Assembly (NCBI GenBank): GCA_002433025.1
Contig: DJGZ01000083.1
Location: forward strand, 56,525-120,524
Direction: 5' to 3'
DNA from: Bacteroidales bacterium UBA5833
GTDB lineage: Bacteria; Bacteroidota; Bacteroidia; Bacteroidales; Lentimicrobiaceae
DNA: 64,000 nt
The notes beneath the pieces are model-generated. The model was given only the letters and a program-made list of their open reading frames with translations, made no database searches and was not told where the DNA came from. Of this stretch, positions 46,275 through 54,807 are shown in pieces (positions within the stretch are counted from its first letter, which is position 1; the number at the start of each line of letters is the position of its first letter). The position numbers and the translations under genes were made by a program.

Positions 46275-46605
46275 TAAAAAGTGGGGGATTGTAAAAATTT
46301 TACAATAGTATTCAATCACATGCTTTAACATATTTTAATATTTAAGTCTGATCAATAAAGCTGAAATGCAACTGTTTCATTTTCAAACCGGATCAAACCA
46401 GAAATCCTTAGCAAATACACCTTACCTCTCTTATATCATGCATTATCCATCCATGGCATCCGTCCACCGGCTCAGGTAAAAGGGCGCAGAGACTAACGAA
46501 CCACGGAATACCCAGATAAAAATATCGGGTATGATTTTTTGTTCAGATAAGAATAATTTCAATAACTATTATGTATCTTTGAAATAGTTGCCAAATTCTT
46601 CCCGC
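46275..46605. other. Intergenic region between tilS and the esterase gene
   Basis: About 330 nt between divergent genes. AT-rich, with no coding potential; apart from promoter boxes for the two neighbours I see no repeat or RNA gene. Confidence 0.45.
46574..46581 (+). promoter_or_regulatory. -7 box for the secreted esterase gene
   Basis: TATCTTTG, exact TAnnTTTG, 25 nt before ATG 46606. It also makes the upstream in-frame ATG at 46588 possible but less attractive, since that one lacks a signal peptide start. No -33 TTG at normal spacing. Confidence 0.5.
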
Positions 46606-47934
46606 ATGAAAAAACAAACATTATTCCTCGCGCCACTTATTTTTTTGTTCTTTTATCCCTTTCCGGTAAAAGCCCAGTTTTTCAAAATTGACACCGAGTT
46701 TTACAGTAATTCACTTAAAGAAATCCGGAAGGTCAGTATTTACCTGCCCCATAATTATTACCAGGAGCAGGAGGCATATTACCCGGCTGTTTACTTTTTG
46801 CATGGCTGGGGAGGCAACCAGAATGCACTGGACGACAGGCAGATGTTGATGAGTCATTTACTGACAAGCGGGCAGATTCAACCCATGATCGTTGTATGTG
46901 CCGACAACGGATGTCAGCCCTTCGGGACAGGCGTTTATGTAAATTCGGTGATTACCGGCAATTTTGAGGATTTTACCATACTGGATTTAATCCCATGGGT
47001 TGAGGATAACTTCAGGGCTATTCCGCAGAAGGAGGCAAGGGGCCTGATCGGGCAATCGCTTGGCGGGTATGGTGCGTTCAGGTTCGGTATTCTTCACAAG
47101 GACAAATTCAGGGCAATTTCATCCCATGCAGCACAGGTAAATTACGACCTCTGGATGCCGGCGGTAAGGCAGATGCTGATGCTGGAAAACAGCGGACCTC
47201 CCTACTTTTATAATTTCTACGGGTTTATGAATGATGAGTCAATGGGTCCAAATGGGTTCTTTACCCGGAGTCTTTTTTTGGCCTCCAGCGGATTTTCGCC
47301 CGACCCGAACTCTAATCAAACCTATATCAATCCGCAGATCATTCAGTTCCCGTTTAATCAATATTGCCAGTTGCTTGACTCTGTTTATGCCAAATGGAAA
47401 GCTTTCAACATTCCCACCATGCTTTCAAACCTCAGTCCGGCCGACAGTGTCAGTATCCTCTACGGCTGTGGCTTGTACGATGAAACGATGGCTTATTTCC
47501 CGAACTTTGCGCTTCAGGATACCCTTGCGCACCATAATCTTTCCTATGAGTTTTTTTCTCATAAGGCCGGGCATGCTATGCCTGAAACCTATTTCACGCG
47601 GTCGATGATTTTCCTTGATTCGCTCCTGCTTGACTACAGCATCTACACAAAGGATCAGGCGCCTTTCAGTGATGAAATACTGATTGAAACAATGCCGAAT
47701 CCTTTTTCCGAATACGTGGATGTGAGTTTTGTGCCGGATAATTCCGCCGATGCCTTAATTGAAATCGCCGATCTGAAAGGGGCTATCGTTAAGCACATGC
47801 ACAAACAGGTAAAGGGAAAAGTCAGAAACCGCATCAGATTCAATACCTCTGAACTCAGCCCTGGAATTTACTTTATCCGGGTCACCTCCGGCCGGTTTAC
47901 CGGATCCGAAAAAATAATCCGTCTGGAAGGTTGA
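46606..47934 (+). CDS. Secreted alpha/beta-hydrolase (esterase D/feruloyl-esterase type) with T9SS tail
   Basis: 442 residues from ATG 46606 (signal peptide MKKQTLFLAPLIFLFFYP... ending KAQ). The esterase domain (about 30-345) has the nucleophile elbow GQSLGGYGAF with Ser151, oxyanion segment YFLHGWGGNQ, and a catalytic His candidate His323 in HKAGHAMPETY. This family includes carbohydrate esterases and mycolyltransferase-like enzymes. The last 80 residues are a T9SS type A sorting domain (IETMPNPFSEYVDV ... GIYFIRV ... EKIIRLEG). Probably releases ester-linked groups outside the cell; the substrate is unknown. It converges on the acyl-CoA synthetase gene. Confidence 0.9.
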   Translation: MKKQTLFLAPLIFLFFYPFPVKAQFFKIDTEFYSNSLKEIRKVSIYLPHNYYQEQEAYYPAVYFLHGWGGNQNALDDRQMLMSHLLTSGQIQPMIVVCADNGCQPFGTGVYVNSVITGNFEDFTILDLIPWVEDNFRAIPQKEARGLIGQSLGGYGAFRFGILHKDKFRAISSHAAQVNYDLWMPAVRQMLMLENSGPPYFYNFYGFMNDESMGPNGFFTRSLFLASSGFSPDPNSNQTYINPQIIQFPFNQYCQLLDSVYAKWKAFNIPTMLSNLSPADSVSILYGCGLYDETMAYFPNFALQDTLAHHNLSYEFFSHKAGHAMPETYFTRSMIFLDSLLLDYSIYTKDQAPFSDEILIETMPNPFSEYVDVSFVPDNSADALIEIADLKGAIVKHMHKQVKGKVRNRIRFNTSELSPGIYFIRVTSGRFTGSEKIIRLEG

Positions 47935-47977
47935 GTTGACGTGCAGGATACAGAATTTCGCAGACAGGTTCCAAAGA

Positions 47978-49891
47978 TCAGTTTTCGGTGATGTACCAGT
48001 TTTTCAGGTTCGATCTGTTCAGATCATTCAGCGTGTTTTTCCCTTCAGCAGTGTAAAGGAATTCAATCACCTGACCATACCTTTCGGTGATCTTGCCTCT
48101 GACCATTTTGAATGTCGAGTTGATCATCAGGTTTTTATCCGTAAACGGTTCAGGCAATACTGCAAAACAGGTAGGCAGCCACCTTTCGGGAAACATACCG
48201 GCAAACCGGCCGTGCTTGTAGTAGGCATTCACCTCGTGCTGCAGGAGTTTAAGGGCGTAATCTATCCCCTGTTCCGATCCGGGTTCCAGCCCATGCTTCG
48301 CCACAAGGCGGTTGATTTCCTGTATATTGGGCACAAGTAACCCAACGGTATAAGGATTCTGATTGTTATGCAGCATGCTCTGGTCAATCAGTTTTGAATT
48401 GTCGACCAGCGCCTCCTCAATACCCTCAGGACTGTATTTCTCACCGTCGCTGCTGATCAGCAGGCTCTTCGATCTGCCCATCACGACCAGGTAATCATCT
48501 TTATCCATATATCCAAGATCGCCCGTAAAGAGCCATCCATCCCGGACCGTATCGGATGTAGCTTCCGGGTTCTTCCAGTATCCTTTCATTACATTGCCTC
48601 CACGGATCACAATTTCACCGGGCTGACCTTTAGGCAGTTCATTGCCCTCGGGATCACAGATTTTCAGTTCAAGCGGTCTGACAACCTTCCCTGAGGTCCC
48701 CAGCTTCAGGTTGAGCAGCGAATTGGAAGAAATCACCGGCGAGGCTTCCGACAGACCGTAACCCTGACAAACCGGGATGCCGATGGCCAGAAAGAAACGC
48801 TGTAATTCAATATCCAGCAATGCTCCGCCCCCGATGAAAAACTTCAGTTTACCCCCGAACCCTTCGCGCACCTTGCTGAAAAGGATTTTATCAAACAAGT
48901 TTACAAGGGGTTTCAGCAGAAACCTCCACCCTTTGCCGCGGTTTATACCAATGCCGTTATACGCGTAAGCTATCCGCAGGCCGGTGTTAAACAGTGTGCG
49001 GGCGGCCTTGCCTTTTGCGGCAATGCCCGCTTCGATGCTTTTTCTGAAATTTTTTGATATTGCCGGAACGCTCATCAGCAGATCGGGCTTGATCTCTTTG
49101 ATATTCAGCGGAATATTCTTGAGTGTTTCGTTTGCGGTCTTGCCAACCTGCAGCGAGGCAACTCCGGCGCCTTTGGCTATAAAACAATAGAGGCATGCCG
49201 TGTGGGCAAAACAGTGGTCCCAGGGCAGAAAAGCAAGGGTTTTATAGGTATCCGGAATATCCATCAGGGACAGTGACTGCATCACATTGTTCACATAATT
49301 TGAATGGGTAAGCATAATGCCCTTCGGATCGGAGGTAGTCCCGGACGTATAGGTGATATTTGCCAGTGTTTGCGGGGTTACCAGCCGCATGGCTCCGGCA
49401 AATTCGTCGGCGTGGGTCTTAAGATATCCCTCCCCAAGCCGGTAAACCTCATCAAAAACGACATCATTCTCATTTCCTGAGGAAACGGGATCCATCAATA
49501 TGATCTGATCCAGATCCGGAAGGTTTTCCCTGATACCGGTTATTTTCGCCAACTGCCCCGCCGATACAATGATTTTGCGTGCCCCGCTGTGCTTAAGCCT
49601 GAATTCAGCTTCGGAGGGCGACAATTTGATCGATAACGGAACACTGCAACAACCAACATACAACAACCCAAGTTCCCCTATGATCCAGGAATTTCTGCCT
49701 TCGGCAAGAATGGCAATGCGATCGCCCGGAACCGCCCCAAGGCTCAGTAATCCGGCCGCAAAAGTGTAGATTTGGTCGCGCACCTGGCTATAACTAGCTT
49801 TGGCCCAGACGGCACCCTGCTTCTCATAAAGATAGGTATTCTCAGGAAACCGCGAAACAGCAGATTCAAACAGATCGATCAGTGTATGCAT
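47978..49891 (-). CDS. AMP-forming long-chain acyl-CoA synthetase
   Basis: 637 residues from ATG 49891 (MHTLIDLFESAVSRFPENT); the frame is open to 49936 but the family start matches this Met. An ANL-superfamily enzyme that activates fatty acids with ATP and CoA. Motifs: the phosphate-binding loop TYTSGTTSDPKGIMLTH, FLPWDHCFAH, GYGLSEASPVISSN, the hinge region DGWLFTGDLGYMDKDDYL and GRSKSLLISSDGEKYSPE. The catalytic Lys region near the C-terminus is present but degenerate (TDKNLMINSTFKMVRGKI). Probably cytoplasmic or membrane-associated; chain-length preference cannot be told. Confidence 0.93.
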   Translation of the reverse strand: MHTLIDLFESAVSRFPENTYLYEKQGAVWAKASYSQVRDQIYTFAAGLLSLGAVPGDRIAILAEGRNSWIIGELGLLYVGCCSVPLSIKLSPSEAEFRLKHSGARKIIVSAGQLAKITGIRENLPDLDQIILMDPVSSGNENDVVFDEVYRLGEGYLKTHADEFAGAMRLVTPQTLANITYTSGTTSDPKGIMLTHSNYVNNVMQSLSLMDIPDTYKTLAFLPWDHCFAHTACLYCFIAKGAGVASLQVGKTANETLKNIPLNIKEIKPDLLMSVPAISKNFRKSIEAGIAAKGKAARTLFNTGLRIAYAYNGIGINRGKGWRFLLKPLVNLFDKILFSKVREGFGGKLKFFIGGGALLDIELQRFFLAIGIPVCQGYGLSEASPVISSNSLLNLKLGTSGKVVRPLELKICDPEGNELPKGQPGEIVIRGGNVMKGYWKNPEATSDTVRDGWLFTGDLGYMDKDDYLVVMGRSKSLLISSDGEKYSPEGIEEALVDNSKLIDQSMLHNNQNPYTVGLLVPNIQEINRLVAKHGLEPGSEQGIDYALKLLQHEVNAYYKHGRFAGMFPERWLPTCFAVLPEPFTDKNLMINSTFKMVRGKITERYGQVIEFLYTAEGKNTLNDLNRSNLKNWYITEN

Positions 49892-50094
49892 AGTTAATAA
49901 ATTTGGGCGACGAAAATTAACAAATAAAACATTCAAACAAAAAAATATTTAGCGGAAGCCATAGTACAACTCCTGCAAACAAAAACATTCCATGGAATTC
50001 AACTTAATAATCCGTCTGAAATCAAATCCGGACTCCTGAGGATTTTAACCTGTTTTTTCTTTATCAAAAAAAATCAGCTATGCACCGTTCTTTA

Positions 50095-50102
50095 TAAATT
50101 TG
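50095..50102 (+). promoter_or_regulatory. -7 box for the small lipoprotein gene
   Basis: TAAATTTG, exact TAnnTTTG, 77 nt before ATG 50179. No -33 TTG at normal spacing. Confidence 0.4.
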
Positions 50103-50178
50103 CAGGATAAAACCAATCGCGGCATACTATTTGAAATGCATGCATCATTTACAGGCTTAACCAGCAAACCAACCTTAT

Positions 50179-50610
50179 ATGAAATCAGGAAAAATCAGAA
50201 TTCCGGCTTTATTCTTTTTTATGGCATTGGCCTTTACTTCCTGTGTGATTGACGAAGATATTGATCCTGACGATGGTGATGTCAGGGATAAATTCATTGG
50301 ATCCTGGAGATTTACGGAAACAGAAGGGTTTAAAAGCGATCTTGGCATCAGCTATACCGTAACCATTACCTACGACCCGGGCAATTCATCGCAGGTGTTA
50401 CTGAGAAATTTTGCCAACGCGGGAGGTAATTATTCAGCCTATGGGGTTGTAACCAGCAACCGCATCACGGTGCCTGCCCAGGAGATCGCGCCCGGGTTTC
50501 TTGTCAGCGGTTCCGGAAGCTCATCAGGCCAGAATCTGATGAACTGGGACTACACCATTGCAGCCGGAGGAGACCAGAATTACTATACCGCCTCTGCCTC
50601 CAGGCAGTAA
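50179..50610 (+). CDS. Small lipoprotein of unknown function, lipocalin-like
   Basis: 143 residues. Signal peptide with lipobox FTSC; Cys22 is the lipidation site. The acidic linker VIDEDIDPDDGDVRD keeps the folded part away from the membrane. The rest (about 38-143) looks like a small all-beta domain (FIGSWRFTETEG; YTVTITYDPGNSSQVLLRNF) similar to the lipocalin-like lipoproteins common in Bacteroidota. No enzymatic motif. It stands alone, converging on the DUF4296 gene. Confidence 0.75.
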   Translation: MKSGKIRIPALFFFMALAFTSCVIDEDIDPDDGDVRDKFIGSWRFTETEGFKSDLGISYTVTITYDPGNSSQVLLRNFANAGGNYSAYGVVTSNRITVPAQEIAPGFLVSGSGSSSGQNLMNWDYTIAAGGDQNYYTASASRQ

Positions 50611-50684
50611 AAGCAGAAAGCCGGCGTAAACAACTGCAATCTTAAAATCCTCTGTAATTCAGGGAAAACATCAGGGCAGGCGGT

Positions 50685-51107
50685 TCACCTGACCCGGATT
50701 TTGCTTTGCTGCACCGTATCCCCTCCGGGCAGGGGCAGATTATTGACACTGTCTTTGGCGCGCGTTAGCAAAAGGATAACCTCATCAAGCATCTTTTCGA
50801 AACCGGCCAGATCCTTCTGGTAATATGCAAGGTTTGCCTTAAACCGGGCGGGCGTTACCTGATGCCATGCATAAACCGAATCAAATGTCATGGCCGAAAG
50901 CTTATTCAGGCTGTCGCGTGATATTTTCCCCTGCTTGTAGCGAAGCACTGCTTCGGCAAGTTCGATATCCGACATCAGCAAAATCATCTCCTGCTTAGGG
51001 ATCAGCACTTCATCACCCTCAATTTTCGCCTTTCCCCTACATGAGCTGATAGCAAAAACAGACACAAGCAGGAAAAAACCGGCGCCGGTGATCCATCCTT
51101 TACTCAC
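50685..51107 (-). CDS. DUF4296 lipoprotein, GTG start
   Basis: 140 residues. The start is GTG at 51107; it overlaps the previous gene's stop by one base (TAGTG), and there is no ATG before the signal peptide. Lipobox ISSC gives Cys23. The mature part carries the DUF4296 pattern (IPKQEMILLMSDIELAEAVL; DSLNKLSAMTFDSVYAWHQV), a short helical domain found in Bacteroidota lipoproteins whose function is unknown to me. Translational coupling to the Skp-like gene suggests the two work together at the membrane. Confidence 0.85.
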   Translation of the reverse strand: MSKGWITGAGFFLLVSVFAISSCRGKAKIEGDEVLIPKQEMILLMSDIELAEAVLRYKQGKISRDSLNKLSAMTFDSVYAWHQVTPARFKANLAYYQKDLAGFEKMLDEVILLLTRAKDSVNNLPLPGGDTVQQSKIRVR

Positions 51108-51778
51108 TATTTTGAAGTTTTTCCTTTGTACTCGGAATTCAGCTGCCTGAGTACATCCTCAGTGATATCGAGCGAATCGTTGGCCGAAAGGATATTGCCC
51201 CCGCGGGAATGTGAGAAGATGTAATCAAAATTCATCTTGCGGTTGTACCTTTCCAGGAAGTTGTTCAGGCTGTCTATCAGCACGAGGTTCAGCTCGAATT
51301 CCTGGCGCGAGAGCTCAGCCGAATATTGTTCACGCAACTCATACAACTTCTGTTGTTCGGCCATCAACTGTGCATATATCTCCTGGGCCGAAGCTTCGGA
51401 AATCGTTTTTTTACTGACCTGCTCCTGAAAATATGCGGCATCTTTTTCAAATATACCCTGCTTCCGCTTCAGTTCATTCTCAAGGGCCCGTGTCTTTGTT
51501 TCAAGTGTATTACGCATCGATTTAACCAGCTCATAGTGCACCATAATGCTGTCGCTGTTCACAAAAGCAACCGTAACACCGCCCTGAGCCGACTTCTGAA
51601 TCAGCGCCTGATTTACCGGCTCGCCATTACGGGGGCCGAGAACAATAAAATACAATACAATCAGCCCGGCAAGCATAACCAGATTAACTACCGTCAGCAA
51701 AACATTCAGTTTACTCTTGGGTGTTGTTTCCCTGATTTCAGGCATTTCAGGTATTTGATCCATTGTTTCCTCCTGCAT
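51107..51778 (-). CDS. Membrane-tethered OmpH/Skp-like coiled-coil protein
   Basis: 223 residues from ATG 51778; the extension to 51838 is excluded by the -7 box at 51806-51813. A short acidic N-terminal tail (MQEETMDQIPEMPEIRETT) precedes one membrane helix (about 23-46, LNVLLTVVNLVMLAGLIVLY). Residues about 65-205 resemble OmpH/Skp: FVNSDSIMVHYELVKS, then a long coiled coil (LENELKRKQGIFEKDA ... QQKLYELREQYSAEL) and ILSANDSLDITEDVLRQL. Skp is normally a soluble periplasmic chaperone with a cleaved signal peptide. Here the helix is preceded by a cytoplasmic tail and has no clear cleavage site, so I infer an anchored form. It is coupled to the DUF4296 lipoprotein gene. Confidence 0.8.
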   Translation of the reverse strand: MQEETMDQIPEMPEIRETTPKSKLNVLLTVVNLVMLAGLIVLYFIVLGPRNGEPVNQALIQKSAQGGVTVAFVNSDSIMVHYELVKSMRNTLETKTRALENELKRKQGIFEKDAAYFQEQVSKKTISEASAQEIYAQLMAEQQKLYELREQYSAELSRQEFELNLVLIDSLNNFLERYNRKMNFDYIFSHSRGGNILSANDSLDITEDVLRQLNSEYKGKTSK

Positions 51779-51805
51779 AAAAAGTTGTATTTGTAGTTTG
51801 TGCTG

Positions 51806-51813
51806 CAAATTTA
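51806..51813 (-). promoter_or_regulatory. -7 box for the Skp-like/DUF4296 pair
   Basis: TAAATTTG on the minus strand, exact TAnnTTTG, 28 nt before ATG 51778 and directly downstream of the recQ terminator. Confidence 0.55.
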
Positions 51814-51851
51814 GATAAAAAATAAGGCAGCCGGTCAATAATTCGGCTGCC
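51814..51851 (-). terminator. Rho-independent terminator after recQ
   Basis: 8-bp stem GGCAGCCG / CGGCTGCC (51844-51851 with 51826-51833, read on the minus strand), 10-nt loop, followed by TTATTTTTTATC on the minus strand. Confidence 0.85.
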
Positions 51852-51877
51852 CTGTATGATTCTTAATTACCGGAGGC

Positions 51878-54073
51878 CTAATTCCCGAGATCGGACATAA
51901 ACTTGATCCGCATCAGTCTGATTTCTTCCTCGTTGAATTCATCCTCGCCCAGTTCTTCCAGCGCCTTGTCGATGGAATCGCTTTCGGCTTCGCGGAAGTA
52001 ATCGTAAATTTCGTCCTGGTGATAGGGGTCGACATATTCGTTCACGTAATAGTTCAGGTCGAGCTTGGTACCGGCCGAAACAATTCTTTCGACTTCGGTA
52101 AGCAATTCGCTGATTGACATGTTCTTGGCAAAGGCGATATCTTCAAGCGAGATTTTACGGTCGATATTCTGAATGATATAAACCTTCAGCCCCGATTTGT
52201 TTACCACCGATTTCACCACCATATCCATCGGACGGATGATCTCGTTATCCTCTACATAGGTCTTGATCAGATCAAGGAATGGTTTACCATACTTCTGTGC
52301 CTTTCCGGCGCCCACGCCGGTAATATTTTTCAGTTCATCAAAGGTGATGGGATACTGAATGGCCATATCCTCAAGCGATGGATCCTGGAAGATCACAAAC
52401 GGGGGGAGATTTTCCTTGCGCGATATCTCCTTCCGCAGATCTTTGAGCATGGTAAACAGGTTCTTATCGGCCGTACTTGTTTTTGCACCACCGGCAAAGA
52501 AATCCTCCTCATCGGCGTTCTCATAATCATGATCGCGGGTGAGCATGATGGAGTAAGGCTTTTTGAGGAACTTATGCCCTTCGGGCGTAACCTTGAGCAA
52601 CCCGTAGTTCTCAATATCCTTTGCCAGCAGGCGCTCAATCAGCATCTGCCTGATTACCGCATTCCAGTATTTCTCGTCGTATTCCGAACCTTTACCAAAC
52701 ACTTCCAGCTGGTTGTGCTTGAATGATTTGTTGTTGGCCGAAGGCTTTCCGGTAATTACACCGATCACATGCTTGGCCTTGAACAGTTGTTTAAGGGCAA
52801 GCACGGTTTCGAGCACCAGTTCCACCGCGTCTTTCCCCTCGAACTTGGTCTTCGGGTGGAGGCAGTTATCACAGCTTCCGCAGTTATCTTCGGGATAAAC
52901 CTCGCCGAAATAGTGCAGCAACTGCTTGCGGCGGCACACCGACGACTCGGCATAGGCAACGGTTTCGAGCAGCAACTGACTGGCAATCTCCTGTTCAGCC
53001 ACCGATTTGTTCTTATTGAATTTCTCCAGTTTCTGGATATCGTCATAACTGTAAAAAGCGATGCAATTCCCTTCGCCGTCATCACGCCCCGAACGGCCGG
53101 TTTCCTGGTAATATCCTTCGAGGCTCTTTGGCATATCGTGGTGGATCACGTAGCGTACATCCGGCTTGTCGATCCCCATACCGAAGGCAATGGTCGCCAC
53201 GATCACGTCGATCTCCTCCATCAGGAACTTATCCTGATTGGTCACGCGGGTGGCCGAATCAAGGCCGGCATGATAAGGCAGCGCCTTAATCCCGTTCACC
53301 TGAAGGGTTTCGGCAAGTTCTTCAACCTTTTTACGGCTCAGGCAGTATACGATCCCCGATTTCCCCGGCTGCGACTTGATGTATTTAATGATATCCTTGA
53401 TCGGCTCTTCTCCCTTCGGTCTTACCTCGTAATAAAGATTCGGGCGGTTGAAGGAGGAGATAAACAGGGAGGCATCCTGCATATTCAGATTTTTCTGGAT
53501 ATCCTGCTGAACCTTGGGTGTTGCCGTGGCCGTGAGTGCGATAATAGGCACTTTTTTCCCTATGGCTTCAATAATGGGGCGCAGCCTCCGGTATTCGGGC
53601 CTGAAATCGTGCCCCCATTCCGAAATACAATGCGCTTCGTCAATGGCAAAGAATGATATATCGATTTCCTGTAAAAACTGAACATTTTCATCTTTGGTGA
53701 GAGACTCGGGCGCTACATACAGCAGTTTGGTTTTCCCGTTTTTCAGGTCCTTTCTCACCTCTGTGATTTCGGCCTTGCTCAGCGATGAATTCAGAAAATG
53801 GGCAATCCCCTGCTCGGCCCCGAAATTACGGATGGCATCCACCTGGTTCTTCATCAGGGCGATAAGCGGAGAAATGATGATGGCCGTACCCGGACTGATC
53901 AGGGCCGGTAACTGGTAACACATGGACTTGCCACCTCCGGTCGGCATAATCACAAATGTGTCCCGGCCCTGGAGCAGGTTGTTTATAATCGCCTCCTGAT
54001 TCCCTTTAAAGGAATCAAAACCGAAAATCTTTTTCAGTAATTCATTAAGCGAATAGTTATTCACTTTCTTCAT
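51878..54073 (-). CDS. recQ: ATP-dependent DNA helicase RecQ
   Basis: 731 residues. A superfamily 2, 3'-5' helicase that unwinds recombination and stalled-fork intermediates. Walker A MPTGGGKS (43-50), DEAH box IDEAHC (145-148), motif VI QETGRSGRDD, the RQC zinc site (CRRKQLLHYF ... CGSCDNC), a winged-helix part, and an HRDC domain (about 535-610; EISRKENLPPFVIFQD). About 110 extra residues at the C-terminus, ending in an acidic stretch, resemble the extension found in Bacteroidota RecQ proteins. Transcribed alone with its own promoter and terminator. Confidence 0.96.
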   Translation of the reverse strand: MKKVNNYSLNELLKKIFGFDSFKGNQEAIINNLLQGRDTFVIMPTGGGKSMCYQLPALISPGTAIIISPLIALMKNQVDAIRNFGAEQGIAHFLNSSLSKAEITEVRKDLKNGKTKLLYVAPESLTKDENVQFLQEIDISFFAIDEAHCISEWGHDFRPEYRRLRPIIEAIGKKVPIIALTATATPKVQQDIQKNLNMQDASLFISSFNRPNLYYEVRPKGEEPIKDIIKYIKSQPGKSGIVYCLSRKKVEELAETLQVNGIKALPYHAGLDSATRVTNQDKFLMEEIDVIVATIAFGMGIDKPDVRYVIHHDMPKSLEGYYQETGRSGRDDGEGNCIAFYSYDDIQKLEKFNKNKSVAEQEIASQLLLETVAYAESSVCRRKQLLHYFGEVYPEDNCGSCDNCLHPKTKFEGKDAVELVLETVLALKQLFKAKHVIGVITGKPSANNKSFKHNQLEVFGKGSEYDEKYWNAVIRQMLIERLLAKDIENYGLLKVTPEGHKFLKKPYSIMLTRDHDYENADEEDFFAGGAKTSTADKNLFTMLKDLRKEISRKENLPPFVIFQDPSLEDMAIQYPITFDELKNITGVGAGKAQKYGKPFLDLIKTYVEDNEIIRPMDMVVKSVVNKSGLKVYIIQNIDRKISLEDIAFAKNMSISELLTEVERIVSAGTKLDLNYYVNEYVDPYHQDEIYDYFREAESDSIDKALEELGEDEFNEEEIRLMRIKFMSDLGN

Positions 54074-54134
54074 TGCAGCTATTTTTTTTTCTCAGATCAG
54101 TTGCGGTAATCTGATTATAGTTTTTCATTTAAAA

Positions 54135-54165
54135 CAAATGTAATCATTAAGTAAGGAAAAGTCAA
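54135..54165 (-). promoter_or_regulatory. recQ promoter (TTG -N20- TACATTTG)
   Basis: Minus strand: TTG at 54163-54165 within TTTTTTTGAC, 20-nt spacer, exact -7 box TACATTTG at 54135-54142, about 62 nt before the recQ ATG. Both elements and the spacing fit the Bacteroidota consensus. Confidence 0.65.
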
Positions 54166-54767
54166 AAAAAATGCTCCCCCGGTATCAATTTTCTGAAACC
54201 GGCAATCTGTCTTTCAAAAACAATGTACTATCCACTGACTTTTCAATACAAAACAATTCAATCATGATGGCCGGCAACCGGGAATTCATCCGAAAATCCG
54301 GCCAAATACGCTACTTCCGGCCCTGACCGGAGAGCTGAATTCTCCCGAAATTTAGTATTCCCGGCAGCTTCCCAAATCTGTGAATCCCCGCAGGGACGAC
54401 CATTCTGATGCTGCAACCCGCGCATCCCGGCCGGGCTCAATCATCATTCACCTCAGATTTAAAGGCGTGCAAATTTCTAAAAAATATCATTCATTCAGCA
54501 ACTTTCTTAAAATCTGTTTTTTGCAGGTCAGATTCCTGGTTCTTCCGGAAAATCTTTCGGATGAAAAATAAATATCACCAAACCGGCTGGAATGAAATAC
54601 ACCCATAAGATGGGACAGCCTGCCCGGTCACAGCTGGTTCCCGGCAGCAACCGGTGCCTGAATTTATTTAATCCGGTTACCGCTCATGAAATCAGTAGTT
54701 CAACCTCAACGGGCTTTCTGTTGTTCAATCCGGATTTAAAGGTGCAGTCAGCCTTGCCTGAATGTTG
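54166..54767. other. Long non-coding stretch between recQ and kdsD
   Basis: About 600 nt with no convincing gene. An in-frame extension of kdsD runs to an ATG at 54592, but its translation has no signal peptide or family similarity and lies upstream of the kdsD -7 box. No repeat or RNA structure is recognised. Confidence 0.5.
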
Positions 54768-54775
54768 TATATTTG
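54768..54775 (+). promoter_or_regulatory. -7 box for kdsD
   Basis: TATATTTG, exact TAnnTTTG, 32 nt before the TTG start at 54808; it decides against the upstream ATG at 54592. Confidence 0.55.
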
Positions 54776-54807
54776 TACGCCTTTATCATATAAAAATCCC
54801 CCTCCCA

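Noticed and set aside
52769..53656. 295-codon open frame antisense to recQ
   Set aside because: RecQ is certain on the other strand with all motifs; the antisense translation has no recognisable features.
54592..54807. N-terminal extension of kdsD starting at ATG 54592
   Set aside because: Its translation is unlike KdsD, it would make the protein 72 residues longer than the family, and the -7 box at 54768-54775 lies downstream of that ATG.
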